DNA from: Elioraea tepida
Lineage (GTDB): Bacteria > Pseudomonadota > Alphaproteobacteria > Acetobacterales > Acetobacteraceae
Direction of reading: 5' to 3'
DNA length: 64,000 bases
Assembly (NCBI RefSeq): GCF_019203965.1
Contig: NZ_CP076448.1
Location: 2,185,001 to 2,249,000, forward strand
The notes below the pieces were generated by a model, which saw nothing but the letters and a program-made list of their open reading frames with translations, made no database searches and was not told the DNA's origin. The position numbers were made by a program, and so were the translations under genes. Positions 9,319-17,848 of the stretch are shown piece by piece. Numbering within the stretch: position 1 is the first letter of the stretch; each line of letters opens with the position of its first letter.

Positions 9319-10494
9319 ATGACCGATGTCGTGATCGCCTCCGCCGCCCGCACGCCCGTCGGCGCCTTCAACGGCGCGTTTGCAAGCCTTCCCGCCCATG
9401 CGCTCGGCGCAGTCGCGATCAAGGGCGCGCTCGAGCGGGCGAAGGTGGCCGCCGAGGAGGTCGACGAGGTGGTGATGGGGCAGATCCTCGCCGCCGGGGC
9501 GGGCCAGAACCCCGCCCGCCAAGCCGCCATGCTGGCCGGCGTGCCGCAGGAGCGCACGGCCTACGGCATCAACCAGCTCTGCGGCTCGGGCCTGCGCAGC
9601 GTCGCCCTCGGCTACCAGGCGATCCGCACCGGCGATGCCGCGATTGTCGTCGCCGGCGGGATGGAGAGCATGACGCAGGCGCCGCACTGCGCCCAGCTCC
9701 GCGCGGGCGTGAAGATGGGCGACTTCCAGATGGTCGACACCATGATCAAGGACGGGTTGTGGGACGCCTTCAACGGCTACCATATGGGCAACACCGCCGA
9801 GAACGTGGCCCGGCAGTGGCAGATCACCCGCGAGCAGCAGGACGAGTTCGCCTACCAGAGCCAGCGCAAGGCGGCGGAAGCGATGGCGGCCGGGCGGTTC
9901 CGCGACGAGATCGTTCCGGTGACGGTGAAAACCCGCAAGGGCGAGGTGGTGGTCGACACCGACGAGCACCCCAAGCCCGACACGACGCTCGAGGTGCTCG
10001 CCAAGCTCCGGCCCGCCTTCGCCAAGGACGGAACCGTCACCGCCGGAAACGCCTCCGGTATCAATGACGGTGCGGCCGCGGTGGTGCTGATGAGCGCGGC
10101 GGAGGCGGAGCGCCGCGGCATCACGCCGCTCGCGCGCATCGTCTCGTGGGCGACCGTGGGGGTCGACCCCGCGATCATGGGCACCGGCCCCATTCCCGCC
10201 TCGCGGGCGGCCTTGAAGAAGGCCGGGTGGAAGATCGACGATCTCGACCTCGTCGAGGCGAACGAGGCCTTCGCGGCCCAGGCCTGCGCGGTGAACAAGG
10301 ACCTCGGCTGGGATCCAGCGAAGGTGAACGTCAATGGCGGGGCGATCGCGCTCGGCCACCCGATCGGCGCCTCCGGCGCGCGGGTGCTGACGACGCTGCT
10401 CTACGAGATGGCGCGCCGCGGCGCGAAGAAGGGGCTCGCCACACTCTGCATCGGCGGCGGCATGGGAATCGCCATGTGCGTCGAGCGCGGCTGA
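9319..10494 (+). CDS. phaA: Acetyl-CoA acetyltransferase (beta-ketothiolase)
   Basis: Condenses two acetyl-CoA to acetoacetyl-CoA, first step of PHB synthesis. The 391-residue protein has the thiolase start [14 protein letters not shown], the acyl-accepting cysteine in [11 protein letters not shown] (about residue 88), the GGMESMT motif, the active-site histidine in [16 protein letters not shown] and the second catalytic cysteine in LCIGGGMG. Length is exactly typical. ATG 9319 is preferred over an in-frame ATG at 9262 because [13 protein letters not shown] is the usual thiolase N-terminus. Followed 268 bases later by phaB. Confidence 0.96.
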   Translation: MTDVVIASAARTPVGAFNGAFASLPAHALGAVAIKGALERAKVAAEEVDEVVMGQILAAGAGQNPARQAAMLAGVPQERTAYGINQLCGSGLRSVALGYQAIRTGDAAIVVAGGMESMTQAPHCAQLRAGVKMGDFQMVDTMIKDGLWDAFNGYHMGNTAENVARQWQITREQQDEFAYQSQRKAAEAMAAGRFRDEIVPVTVKTRKGEVVVDTDEHPKPDTTLEVLAKLRPAFAKDGTVTAGNASGINDGAAAVVLMSAAEAERRGITPLARIVSWATVGVDPAIMGTGPIPASRAALKKAGWKIDDLDLVEANEAFAAQACAVNKDLGWDPAKVNVNGGAIALGHPIGASGARVLTTLLYEMARRGAKKGLATLCIGGGMGIAMCVERG

Positions 10495-10762
10495 GGCGGC
10501 GCACGGCACAAGCCGCCGCGGGGCCACCCGGGCGCGTCGGCGCGCGCGCCCATCGCCGCTCGAGCCCGGGGGGCGGGCCGGACCTCACGGCGGCAGCTCT
10601 CCAAGCGCGTCACCGGCTGTTCGCTGAGCTGGTCGTCTCGGCTCCACGCCTCGGCGTGATGCCCTCTTGTGGCCCGCTCTCTCCCGCGCGACTGTTGCGC
10701 GCGGATGAGGCAGGGCGCCGCCAAGGTGCCGGGAATCGAACCTGAGGGGAGGACATCGTCAC

Positions 10763-11485
10763 ATGGCACGCGTCGCACTCGTCACCGGCGGCACCCGCGG
10801 CATCGGTGCCGGGATCTCGAAGGCGCTGATCGCCCAGGGGCGACGGGTCGTCGCTTCTTATGCCGGAAACGACGCGGCGGCGGCCGCCTTCGCTGCCGAG
10901 ACGGGCTGCAAGGTGTACAAGTTCGACGTCGCCGATTTCGAGGCGTGCAAGGCGGCGGTGGCGCAGATCGAGGCCGAGGTCGGCCCGATCGAGATCCTCG
11001 TCAACAACGCCGGCATCACTCGGGATGCGACGATGCGGCGGATGACGCGCGAGATGTGGGACGCCGTGATCGACACCAATCTCGGCTCCTGCTTCAACAT
11101 GTGCAAGCTCGTCTGGGACGGGATGGTGGCGCGCAAGTTCGGCCGCATCGTCAACATCGGCTCGATCAACGGCCAGGCCGGGCAGTACGGCCAGGTGAAC
11201 TACGCCGCCGCGAAGTCGGGCATCCACGGCTTCACCAAGGCGCTCGCGCTCGAGGGGGCGCGCGCGGGCATCACCGTGAACGCCGTCGCCCCCGGCTATA
11301 TCGACACCGACATGGTCCGTGCCGTGCCCGCGGACGTGCTCGAGAAGATCATCGCCAAGATCCCGGTCGGCCGGCTCGGCACTGTCGAGGACATTGCCCG
11401 CTGCGTGGCGTTCCTCACCGCCGACGAGGCCTCCTTCATCACCGGCTCGACGCTTTCGGCGAACGGCGGCCAGCACATGTACTGA
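10763..11485 (+). CDS. phaB: Acetoacetyl-CoA reductase
   Basis: NADPH-dependent short-chain reductase giving (R)-3-hydroxybutyryl-CoA, the PHB monomer. The 240-residue protein has the nucleotide-binding TGGTRGIG, NNAGITRDATM, the catalytic serine in NIGSINGQAGQ-GQ and the YAAAKSG tyrosine-lysine pair, as well as the PhaB-type ending SANGGQHMY. The start has AGGGGAGG about 10 bases upstream. With phaA it forms the monomer supply for the PhaC-like protein; class and cofactor choice (FabG versus PhaB) follow from the QHMY end and the phaA neighbour. Confidence 0.95.
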   Translation: MARVALVTGGTRGIGAGISKALIAQGRRVVASYAGNDAAAAAFAAETGCKVYKFDVADFEACKAAVAQIEAEVGPIEILVNNAGITRDATMRRMTREMWDAVIDTNLGSCFNMCKLVWDGMVARKFGRIVNIGSINGQAGQYGQVNYAAAKSGIHGFTKALALEGARAGITVNAVAPGYIDTDMVRAVPADVLEKIIAKIPVGRLGTVEDIARCVAFLTADEASFITGSTLSANGGQHMY

Positions 11486-11634
11486 CGCGCTTCGGAGGGA
11501 GGAGGGCAGCACGCGCGGCAGGACACGCGCCGGCGCGGCCGCTCGCCGCCGCTCCGCCACGTTCAGGACGAGATTGCCGCCCCTGCTACGGCGCCGTATC
11601 GTTCCCGGGACGAATGCAGTGACGGGAGGGGCTG

Positions 11635-12807
11635 ATGGCGGTGCGCGTCCACTTCGCGACCAACCGCGAGGAGATCGTCGAGAACGGCGTTGTCACCGGG
11701 TTCGGCCCGCGGCTGAATCCAAAATCGCCGCTCTGGCTCCGCTACGGCGCCGCCGACATGGAACCCGACAGGAGGGGGGAGACCCCGTTCCGGATCGCGA
11801 GGCTCGACGTCGCGCCGGAGAACATTCCGGGCACCCCGGGCGCGGACGGCGAGACGGTCCTGCTCGGGTCGGATGCGGTGTTCGAGGGCCTCAGGCAGCG
11901 CCTGATCGACAACGAGGCCGACCTCGTGCTGATGCTGCATGGCTTTGCCTGCGACTTCCGGAACGCCCTCTCGAACGCCGCCGCGATCAAGACGGCCTGG
12001 GGAACGAGATCCTTCCCCATCGAGACGGCGATGTTCTCCTGGCCGGCGGACGGCAAGGTCGTTCCGTTCCTGAGCTACGCCTCCGACCGGGACGACGCGC
12101 GCTCTTCCGCCAAGGCGATCGCCCGCGCGCTGCAGAGGCTCCTTGGCTACCTGAAGGACCTCCAGGACGAGGCGGTCAAGGAGAGGCTCAAGGCACAGCG
12201 CGAGAACCGCGAGCCGAAGATCGATCTCTGTCACGCGAAGATCCATCTCGTCGCGCACTCGATGGGGACTTACGCGCTGCGCAACGCGCTTCAGGCCTTG
12301 ATCTCGGATTACGGCGGCAAGCGGCTGCCGCGGGTGCTGCACACGATCTTCCTGATGGCGGCGGACGAGGACAACAACGCCTTCGAGCACGAGACGAAGC
12401 TCGCCCGACTGCCCGAGCTCGCCGAGCAGGTCTATGTGTATTTCGCGCGCAACGACAACGCGCTCGTGATCAGCGACGTCTCGAAGGGTAACCCTGACCG
12501 GCTCGGCGCCACCGGCCCGCGCACCCTCACCTCGCTTCCGCAGAAGGTGACGCTCGTCGATTGCACCGAGGTCTCCTCCACCGGCTCGGTGAAGGACGCG
12601 AACCACCAGTACTACCGCAAGCGCGCCGAGGTGATCGCCGATGTGCGCCAGGTGCTCGCGGGCAAGGCGCCGGAGGCGGTGACGGGGCGGGAATGGATCC
12701 CCGCGCGGAGCTGCTTCCGCATCAAGGCAGCGAAGAAAGAGGAGCATAAGCATGGCAAGGCTCGTCCAGTACGAGGAGGCGCCGCCGGAGGTCCGCGCGG
12801 TCTATGA
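11635..12807 (+). CDS. Alpha/beta hydrolase, DUF900 family
   Basis: A 390-residue predicted cytoplasmic hydrolase. The start is MAVRVHFATNRE, typical of DUF900; an LMLHGFACDF oxyanion-side motif is near residue 100, and the nucleophile serine lies in LVAHSMGTYALR. Acid and histidine residues cannot be placed with certainty. GGGAGGGG upstream supports the start. The last 56 bases overlap the next gene in another frame, and the final ~18 residues look like unconstrained read-through. Substrate unknown; DUF900 proteins are esterase/lipase-like. Confidence 0.8.
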   Translation: MAVRVHFATNREEIVENGVVTGFGPRLNPKSPLWLRYGAADMEPDRRGETPFRIARLDVAPENIPGTPGADGETVLLGSDAVFEGLRQRLIDNEADLVLMLHGFACDFRNALSNAAAIKTAWGTRSFPIETAMFSWPADGKVVPFLSYASDRDDARSSAKAIARALQRLLGYLKDLQDEAVKERLKAQRENREPKIDLCHAKIHLVAHSMGTYALRNALQALISDYGGKRLPRVLHTIFLMAADEDNNAFEHETKLARLPELAEQVYVYFARNDNALVISDVSKGNPDRLGATGPRTLTSLPQKVTLVDCTEVSSTGSVKDANHQYYRKRAEVIADVRQVLAGKAPEAVTGREWIPARSCFRIKAAKKEEHKHGKARPVRGGAAGGPRGL

Positions 12808-13147
12808 CGAGATCAAGGCCGCGCGGAACATTCCGGATGTCAACAATTTCTGGAAGGCCCTCGCTGTCCACCCGCCGACGCTCTGTCGCACCCGGGACTC
12901 GCTGCGCGAGGTGATGGGCCCCGGCGTGCTCGACCCGCTGACGAAGGAGATGCTCTCTCTCGCTGTCTCGACCGCGAATGGCTGCGCCTACTGCATGGCG
13001 AGCCACACAGCGGCGGCGCGGGCGAAAGGCATGACGGAGGAGATGCGCGGCGAGCTCCTCGCCATTGTCGCGATGGCGGCGGAGACCAACCGGCTCGCGG
13101 ACGCCTACGACGTTTCGATCGATCCGGCCTATCGCGACCCCGGCTAG
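12752..13147 (+). CDS. Carboxymuconolactone decarboxylase-family (AhpD-like) protein
   Basis: A 131-residue all-helical protein of the CMD/AhpD superfamily. The signature KEMLSLAVSTANGCAYCMASH contributes the CxxC pair and nearby histidine used by peroxidase-type members, so a thiol peroxidase role is more likely than decarboxylation. ATG 12752 has AGAGGAG upstream. It overlaps the end of the DUF900 hydrolase by 56 bases. Its TAG stop shares a CTAG palindrome with the stop of the convergent patatin gene. Specific substrate unknown. Confidence 0.88.
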   Translation: MARLVQYEEAPPEVRAVYDEIKAARNIPDVNNFWKALAVHPPTLCRTRDSLREVMGPGVLDPLTKEMLSLAVSTANGCAYCMASHTAAARAKGMTEEMRGELLAIVAMAAETNRLADAYDVSIDPAYRDPG

Positions 13148-14283
13148 CCCACCCGTCGCGGCGCGAGCGCGGCCCAGGCGGCGAGCGCCTCCGCCGCGGT
13201 GCGGTGGCCGATGTCGGGGTGGCCGGTCGCGCGCTGCATCCGCACCGGCTCGTTCGGCACGAAGCCCGCGAGCCAGCGCTGGCCTAGGCGCTCGATAACC
13301 GCGACGTCCTCCGCGGCAATCGCGTCCATGTCGAGCGCCGCGAGGCGGGCATGCGGCGGGTCGGTCGTCGCGGGCCCCGGCATCGGGTTCAGCCGTACCA
13401 CCGGGCCATCCGTGATCGCATCGCGCGGATTCGTAGGCAGCGCTCCGCCGAGCATGACATGCGCGTGGAAAGGAGCGCTGCTTGCGGGTTCCTTCAGGAT
13501 CGCGCGGAGCATCATGCCAACCTCGCGCGAAAGCCGCTGCAGCTTGAGCCCGAGGTCGTCGGAGGGGGGCGGCAGGCGCTTGTCGGGCACGAGCACGTTC
13601 CCGCTGCCGAGCGAGAGCAGGACGATTTCCCGAGGCTGCCAGCCATAGGCGAGCGCCTCGATCACCGCCACGGCGGCGGGGCAGTTCCAGCCGGCGATCG
13701 CGCCATCCCAGAAATTGCCGGCGGCGAGGCGGGCCGCGTCGTCGAAATAGAGGATCGGCGCGTTGGAGGAGGCATGGATCGCCTCGGCGAGCGTCACCGA
13801 GGGCGGGCGCCCCGCCTCGACGGGCTCGACCGACGCCGCCGGCGCGGTGAGGTCGGAGCGGAACAGGACGCCCTTCTCCTGTTCCACCGCATAAGCCGCG
13901 ATCAGGACGTGCGGCAGAGGGCGCCCGCGATTGCCCGTGCGCGAGGCCACCTCGGGCAACGGCCGGTCAGTCGGCCCGAGGATCGCGCGCAGGCCGGCCA
14001 GCTTGCCGTCGGTGCTGTAGCGCGCCGGAGGCGAGGCTCCGGCGACGAAGATCTGCCGCCGCCGCGCCTCGCTTCGGAACAGCTCCATCAGTTCGCCGAG
14101 GGTGAGGTCCATCAGCAGGCCGCCGAGAACGAGGCTCCCGCCGGAATTGGCGGCGACGAAGTCGAACTCGGCAAGCACATCGTGCCCGGGCGTCTCTGCG
14201 CCATAGGCCTGGATCAGCGACCAGACCTCGAGCAGCGCCCAAGAGCCGCCGCCGTCGAGGGAGAGGATGCGCCGACGTGCCAT
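13144..14283 (-). CDS. Patatin-like phospholipase/acyl hydrolase
   Basis: A 379-residue predicted lipid acyl hydrolase. It begins MARRRILSLDGGG, the glycine-rich oxyanion motif of patatins. The nucleophile elbow appears as AANSGGS, a variant of GxSxG with asparagine before the serine, and the catalytic aspartate is in FWDGAIAG (DGA/G motif). ATG 14283 is preceded by AGGAG 9 bases upstream; the open frame extends further upstream but is not coding-like. It is the last gene of the minus-strand gloB-gst-DUF985-patatin series. Activity on membrane lipids or storage polymer is possible, unproven. Confidence 0.85.
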   Translation of the reverse strand: MARRRILSLDGGGSWALLEVWSLIQAYGAETPGHDVLAEFDFVAANSGGSLVLGGLLMDLTLGELMELFRSEARRRQIFVAGASPPARYSTDGKLAGLRAILGPTDRPLPEVASRTGNRGRPLPHVLIAAYAVEQEKGVLFRSDLTAPAASVEPVEAGRPPSVTLAEAIHASSNAPILYFDDAARLAAGNFWDGAIAGWNCPAAVAVIEALAYGWQPREIVLLSLGSGNVLVPDKRLPPPSDDLGLKLQRLSREVGMMLRAILKEPASSAPFHAHVMLGGALPTNPRDAITDGPVVRLNPMPGPATTDPPHARLAALDMDAIAAEDVAVIERLGQRWLAGFVPNEPVRMQRATGHPDIGHRTAAEALAAWAALAPRRVG

Positions 14284-14380
14284 GGCCCTGTTCTCCTGCC
14301 GGATCGGTGCGCGACCGAAGCGCGAGCCTGCACATGCCCCGGGCGCGGCGCAACGGCCGCAGCCGCGCGCCTGTGCCCGG

Positions 14381-14830
14381 TCACCGCCTCGGCGTCGGCC
14401 GCCAGTCGGGCGGGGCGAGCTCGAACCCCTCGAACCGAAACGCCGGGCTGACGGTGCAGGAGACGAGCGTCCACCGCCCGAGACTCGCCGCGGTCTGCCA
14501 CCACCCGGCGGGGACCAGGCGCTGCGGGTGCTGCCCCGCTCCGAGATCGGGCCCCAGCAGATGCGCCTCGGCATCGTGCCCGTCCGGGGAGAGGGTGAGC
14601 ACAAGCGGCGCCCCCGCGTGCCACAGCCACAGTTCCGCGGCATCCACCCGGTGCCAGTGCGAATGCCGCTCAGCCGCGAGCAGGAACAGGATCGCCGTGC
14701 CGGCGCCGCGCGACCCGTCCTCGGGGGCGTCGCGCCACGTCTCGCGATACCACCCGCCCTCCGGGTGGGGGGAGAGGCCGAGGGCCTTCACCACCTCCTC
14801 GGCGCGCAGGCTCGGGTTGCGGAGGTCCAT
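14381..14830 (-). CDS. DUF985-family cupin protein
   Basis: A 149-residue cupin of the YML079/DUF985 type. Visible features are LSPHPEGGWYRETW near residue 20-35, the SHWHRVD-AE-W metal-site-like motif, and LVPAGWWQTA with VSCTVSPAFRFEGFEL at the end, all standard for the family. The biochemical role is not established; plant and fungal members bind small ligands. It sits 5 bases after the glutathione transferase gene and about 100 bases before the patatin. Confidence 0.9.
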   Translation of the reverse strand: MDLRNPSLRAEEVVKALGLSPHPEGGWYRETWRDAPEDGSRGAGTAILFLLAAERHSHWHRVDAAELWLWHAGAPLVLTLSPDGHDAEAHLLGPDLGAGQHPQRLVPAGWWQTAASLGRWTLVSCTVSPAFRFEGFELAPPDWRPTPRR

Positions 14831-14835
14831 CCCCG

Positions 14836-15438
14836 TCAGCCGACCGGGGCGGTCTCGAGAAAGGCGCGGTGCTTCGCGACGCTGTCGTACCAGGTCGCGA
14901 GCGTCGGATGGCCGTCCCGCCAGCGATCGGCCGGGAAACGGAAATCGAGATAGCCGAGCGCGACCGCAACGGCGATCGACCCGAGCGTGAGCGGGCCCGA
15001 GAGGCTGTCGGCCTCGCGCTCGAGAAGGTCGAGGGCGCGGGCGACCGCTGCCGCCTGCCGCGCCATCACTGCCTCGCGCGCCTCCTCCTTCGGCCGAAGG
15101 CTCTCGCCCCGTCGGCCGACGGCCGCGTCCATGATGCCATCACCGATCGCCTGCTGCCGGAGCACCGCGAGCCGCGCGGGGCCGGCGGCCGGAAGCAGGG
15201 GCGGCGCCTCGCCGATCGTGTCGAGATACTCGCAGATGACCGGGCTGTCGAAATAGGCGACGCCGTCCTCGCCGACGAGCGTGGGCACCTTCGAGAGAGG
15301 GTTCAGCGCGACGAGCTCCGGCGGGGAGAGATGCGGGTTGGTCGGCACCCGTTCGATCCGCCCCTCGATGCCGCGCGCGATGGCGCACGCCATCACCTTC
15401 CGCACATAGGGGCTGGCCGGCGAGTGGAAGAGCCGCAT
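14836..15438 (-). CDS. Glutathione S-transferase family protein
   Basis: A 200-residue soluble protein with the thioredoxin-like N-terminal domain MRLFHSPASPYVRKV, the cis-proline glutathione-binding KVPTLV, and DSPVICEYLD where the glutamate of the usual ES motif is replaced in the D-S-x-x-I form common to this group. The helical C-terminal domain follows. The start 15438 is 5 bases after the gloB stop, so the genes are co-transcribed. This connects it with glutathione-dependent aldehyde detoxification; the electrophile substrate is unknown. Confidence 0.93.
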   Translation of the reverse strand: MRLFHSPASPYVRKVMACAIARGIEGRIERVPTNPHLSPPELVALNPLSKVPTLVGEDGVAYFDSPVICEYLDTIGEAPPLLPAAGPARLAVLRQQAIGDGIMDAAVGRRGESLRPKEEAREAVMARQAAAVARALDLLEREADSLSGPLTLGSIAVAVALGYLDFRFPADRWRDGHPTLATWYDSVAKHRAFLETAPVG

Positions 15439-15443
15439 CACGA

Positions 15444-16199
15444 TCAGGGCGTCCCTCGGCTCGCAGCGGGGGGCTCGCGGAAGGCGTCCTTCTGCGCGCG
15501 CAGCCGCGCGAAGGTTGCGACGTCGGGGGCGCGCAAGAAGGGATTGGCGGCGCGTTCGGTGCCGAGCAGGGAGGGAAGCGTCGGCTCTCCCCGCGCGCGC
15601 TGCGCCTCGGCCTCCGCGGCGCGCGCCTTGAGGGCGGCGTTGTCGGGGTCGACCGTGAGGGCGAAGCGCGCGTTCGCGAGCGTGTATTCGTGGCCGCAGA
15701 GCACCCGCGTCTCCGCCGGCAGGGCGGCGAGGCGACGGAGCGAGCGGAACATCTCCTCTGCCGTGCCCTCGATCAGCCTGCCGCAGCCGAGGCTGAACAG
15801 CGTGTCGCCGCAGACAAGAACGCCTTCCCGGGGGAAGTGGAACGAGATGTGGCCGCGCGTGTGCCCGGGCGTGTCGAGCACTGTCGCGATCGCCTCGCCG
15901 AGCGCGACCGTGTCGCCCTCCTTGAGCCCACGGTCGAGAGCGGGAAGGCGGGCCGCATCGGCTGCCGCGCCGAGCACGGCAGAGCCATGCGCCGCCTTCA
16001 GCGCCGCGACACCGCCGACATGGTCGCCGTGGTGGTGGGTGAGCAGGATGAGGTCGAGCTTCAGGCCGCGCTCGGCAAGAGCGCGCGCCACCGGCTCCGC
16101 CTCGCCGGGATCGACCACGGCGGTGGCTCCCCGAACGGTCTCGTGCAGCAGCCAGGCGTAGTTGTCGGCAAGACAGGGAATTGGGGCGATCTCGATCAT
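15444..16199 (-). CDS. gloB: Hydroxyacylglutathione hydrolase (glyoxalase II)
   Basis: Hydrolyses S-D-lactoylglutathione to glutathione and lactate in methylglyoxal detoxification. The 251-residue metallo-beta-lactamase fold has IPCLADNYAWLLHE at the start, the metal motif THHHGDHVGG, the third histidine in TPGHTRGHISF, an aspartate in VCGDTLFSLGCGR and CGHEYTLAN, with the FLR and LR(A)QKD C-terminal glyoxalase II signatures. Start ATG 16199 gives the canonical MIEIAPIPCLADNY. First gene of the four-gene minus-strand cluster. Confidence 0.96.
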   Translation of the reverse strand: MIEIAPIPCLADNYAWLLHETVRGATAVVDPGEAEPVARALAERGLKLDLILLTHHHGDHVGGVAALKAAHGSAVLGAAADAARLPALDRGLKEGDTVALGEAIATVLDTPGHTRGHISFHFPREGVLVCGDTLFSLGCGRLIEGTAEEMFRSLRRLAALPAETRVLCGHEYTLANARFALTVDPDNAALKARAAEAEAQRARGEPTLPSLLGTERAANPFLRAPDVATFARLRAQKDAFREPPAASRGTP

Positions 16200-16256
16200 G
16201 CCGCCGATGAGTAGCACCCGGCGGCGCGGCGACCAACGCCGTGCTAGGTGTGGGCC

Positions 16257-16979
16257 ATGCACATGCTGGGACACGAGGTCGAGGAGCTTCGGCGCTTCTA
16301 TGGTGGGCCACTCGGCCATGTCGCCGCGCGCACGCTCCGGGCGCGTCTTGCCTCGCTCTGGCCGATCGTTCCGGGAACGGCGCTGCTCGGCCTCGGCTAC
16401 CCGATGCCGTATCTCAGCCTCTGGCGCGAAGCGGGCGACCGAACGGTCGGCTGCGCCTACGCCTCGATGGGCGCGATCCGCTGGCCGCGGCGCCGGGCGG
16501 GGCTCGTCACCGTCGCCGAGGAGGATCGGCTCCCCTTCCCCGACCTTGCCTTCGACCGGGTGCTGATGGTCCATGCGCTCGAACACGCCGAGAACGCGCG
16601 CCGGGCGCTGCGCGAGGCCTGGCGTGTCCTTAAGGACGACGGCCGGCTGATGGTGGTCGCACCGTCACGCACCGGCTGGTGGGCCTACAGCGAGGCCACA
16701 CCCTTCGGGCACGGCCGCCCCTACTCGCAGGGGCAGCTCGAGCGACTGCTCGTCGCGTCGATGTTCCGAGTGGTCAGGCGCGAGGCCGCTCTCTACTGCC
16801 CGCCGCTCGGCTGGGGCTGGCTTCTGCGCGGAGCGGGAGCGTGGGAGCGTGCGGGGCGGCGGGTCGCGCCGCGGCTTGGCGGCGTGGTGCTGATCGAGGC
16901 AGCGAAGGACCTCTACGCGGCTGTCCCGGCTGGCGAGGCGGTGCCGGCGCGTCGGGTGGTAGTCGCCGCCGAGGGCTGA
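16257..16979 (+). CDS. Class I SAM-dependent methyltransferase
   Basis: A 240-residue methyltransferase of the kind commonly encoded divergently from gloB in alphaproteobacteria. The AdoMet site is LLGLGYPMPYL, the acidic loop is LPFPDLAFDRVLMVHALEHAE, and R--W-VLKDDGRLMVV follows as motif III. Alternative in-frame starts are GTG 16248 and ATG 16263. The intergenic space with gloB is only about 60 bases, so the promoters are compact. Substrate not known. Confidence 0.88.
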   Translation: MHMLGHEVEELRRFYGGPLGHVAARTLRARLASLWPIVPGTALLGLGYPMPYLSLWREAGDRTVGCAYASMGAIRWPRRRAGLVTVAEEDRLPFPDLAFDRVLMVHALEHAENARRALREAWRVLKDDGRLMVVAPSRTGWWAYSEATPFGHGRPYSQGQLERLLVASMFRVVRREAALYCPPLGWGWLLRGAGAWERAGRRVAPRLGGVVLIEAAKDLYAAVPAGEAVPARRVVVAAEG

Positions 16980-17004
16980 CAGCGCCGGCGTCGCGGCCTG
17001 CCTG

Positions 17005-17658
17005 CTACGGAAACGCCCGGTCGCCCACGAAGGGATTGGTGCGACGCTCCGCACCGAAGCTCGAGCCGGGCCCGTGGCCGCACAGGAAGGCGATGTCGTC
17101 TCCGAGCGGAAACAGCTTCGAGCGGATCGAGCCGACGAGCGCCGCGTGGTCGCCATAGGGGAAGTCGGTGCGGCCGATCGAGCCGCGGAACAGCACATCC
17201 CCCACGACCGCGACCTTGCCCGGCTGATCGACGAACACGACGTGGCCGGGCGTGTGGCCAGGGCAGTGAAGCACCGCAAACTCACGCCTGCCGATCGAAA
17301 TCGTGTCGCCCTCGGCGAGCCAGCGGTCCGGCGTCACCGCCTCGGCGTCGAGGATGCCGAAGCGCGCCCCGGCGAGCGGCAGCTCCTCGAGCAGGAACCG
17401 GTCCTCGATGCCAGGGCCGAGGATCGGCACGCCGCCGAGCAGGCGCCTCAGTCGGGCTGCGCCGCCCGCATGGTCGATATGCCCGTGGGTGAGGAGGATG
17501 TGCTCGACCGTGACGCCGTGGGCAGCCACGCGTTCGGCAACCCACTCGGAATCGCCGCCCGGGTCCACCACCGCGCCCTGCCCCGTCTCCGGGTCCCACA
17601 GGATGGCGCAGTTCTGCTGCAAGGGCGTGACGGGAACGATGGCGGCCTTCAGTGTCAT
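17005..17658 (-). CDS. MBL-fold metallo-hydrolase, YcbL/glyoxalase II-like
   Basis: A 217-residue metallo-beta-lactamase-fold protein. It has the metal motif THGHIDHAGG, HCPGHTPGHV, GDVLFRGSIGRTDFPYGD and LCGHGPGSSFG, the pattern of the YcbL/GloC group of type II glyoxalase-like hydrolases. ATG 17658 was taken because MTLKAAIVPVTPLQQNC is a normal N-terminus; the frame upstream shows no coding signs. It lies convergent to the methyltransferase and divergent from the rimP operon. Distinct in sequence from GloB nearby, so the two are not a recent duplication. Confidence 0.9.
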   Translation of the reverse strand: MTLKAAIVPVTPLQQNCAILWDPETGQGAVVDPGGDSEWVAERVAAHGVTVEHILLTHGHIDHAGGAARLRRLLGGVPILGPGIEDRFLLEELPLAGARFGILDAEAVTPDRWLAEGDTISIGRREFAVLHCPGHTPGHVVFVDQPGKVAVVGDVLFRGSIGRTDFPYGDHAALVGSIRSKLFPLGDDIAFLCGHGPGSSFGAERRTNPFVGDRAFP

Positions 17659-17755
17659 GGCGTGATCCCGGGTGTTGGGAGCGGCGAGACCTACGCCCCT
17701 CTGGCGTGGCCCGTCCACCCCCACTCCACCCCTGCTGCGCGCCCAGGGCCGGGCC

Positions 17756-17784
17756 TTGCAATCGTCGAACCGGAGGCGTATCTG
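17756..17784 (+). promoter_or_regulatory. Promoter of the rimP-nusA-infB operon
   Basis: TTGCAA at 17756-17761 and TATCTG at 17779-17784 are separated by 17 bases, a sigma-70 arrangement. Transcription would start near 17791, some 58 bases before rimP. Placed just upstream of an attenuator-like hairpin. Confidence 0.6.
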
Positions 17785-17819
17785 AAGAAGCGCACCAAAC
17801 ATCTTCCACGCTGATGGAG

Positions 17820-17845
17820 GGTGGCCTTCACGGGCCGCCTTTTTT
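17820..17845 (+). terminator. rimP leader attenuator-like terminator
   Basis: A 7-base-pair stem (GGTGGCC 17820-17826 with GGCCGCC 17833-17839, one G-U pair) with a 6-base loop is followed by six T residues (17840-17845) and then, three bases later, by the TTG start of rimP. It has the shape of an intrinsic terminator inside the operon leader. Premature terminators upstream of rimP are described for alphaproteobacteria (the Rfam rimP-leader element); this one is placed there by similarity of position and form. The SD-like GGAGG at 17816-17820 lies at its foot. Confidence 0.65.
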
Positions 17846-17848
17846 GCT

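Noticed and set aside
10725-10800. tRNA 3'-end-like sequence (GGTGCCGGGAATCGAACC read on the minus strand) before phaB, with a GGTGCCG stretch about 70 bases away
   Set aside because: The T-stem would have a mismatch, no D or anticodon arm can be drawn, and the segment runs into the start of phaB. Chance or a short relic.
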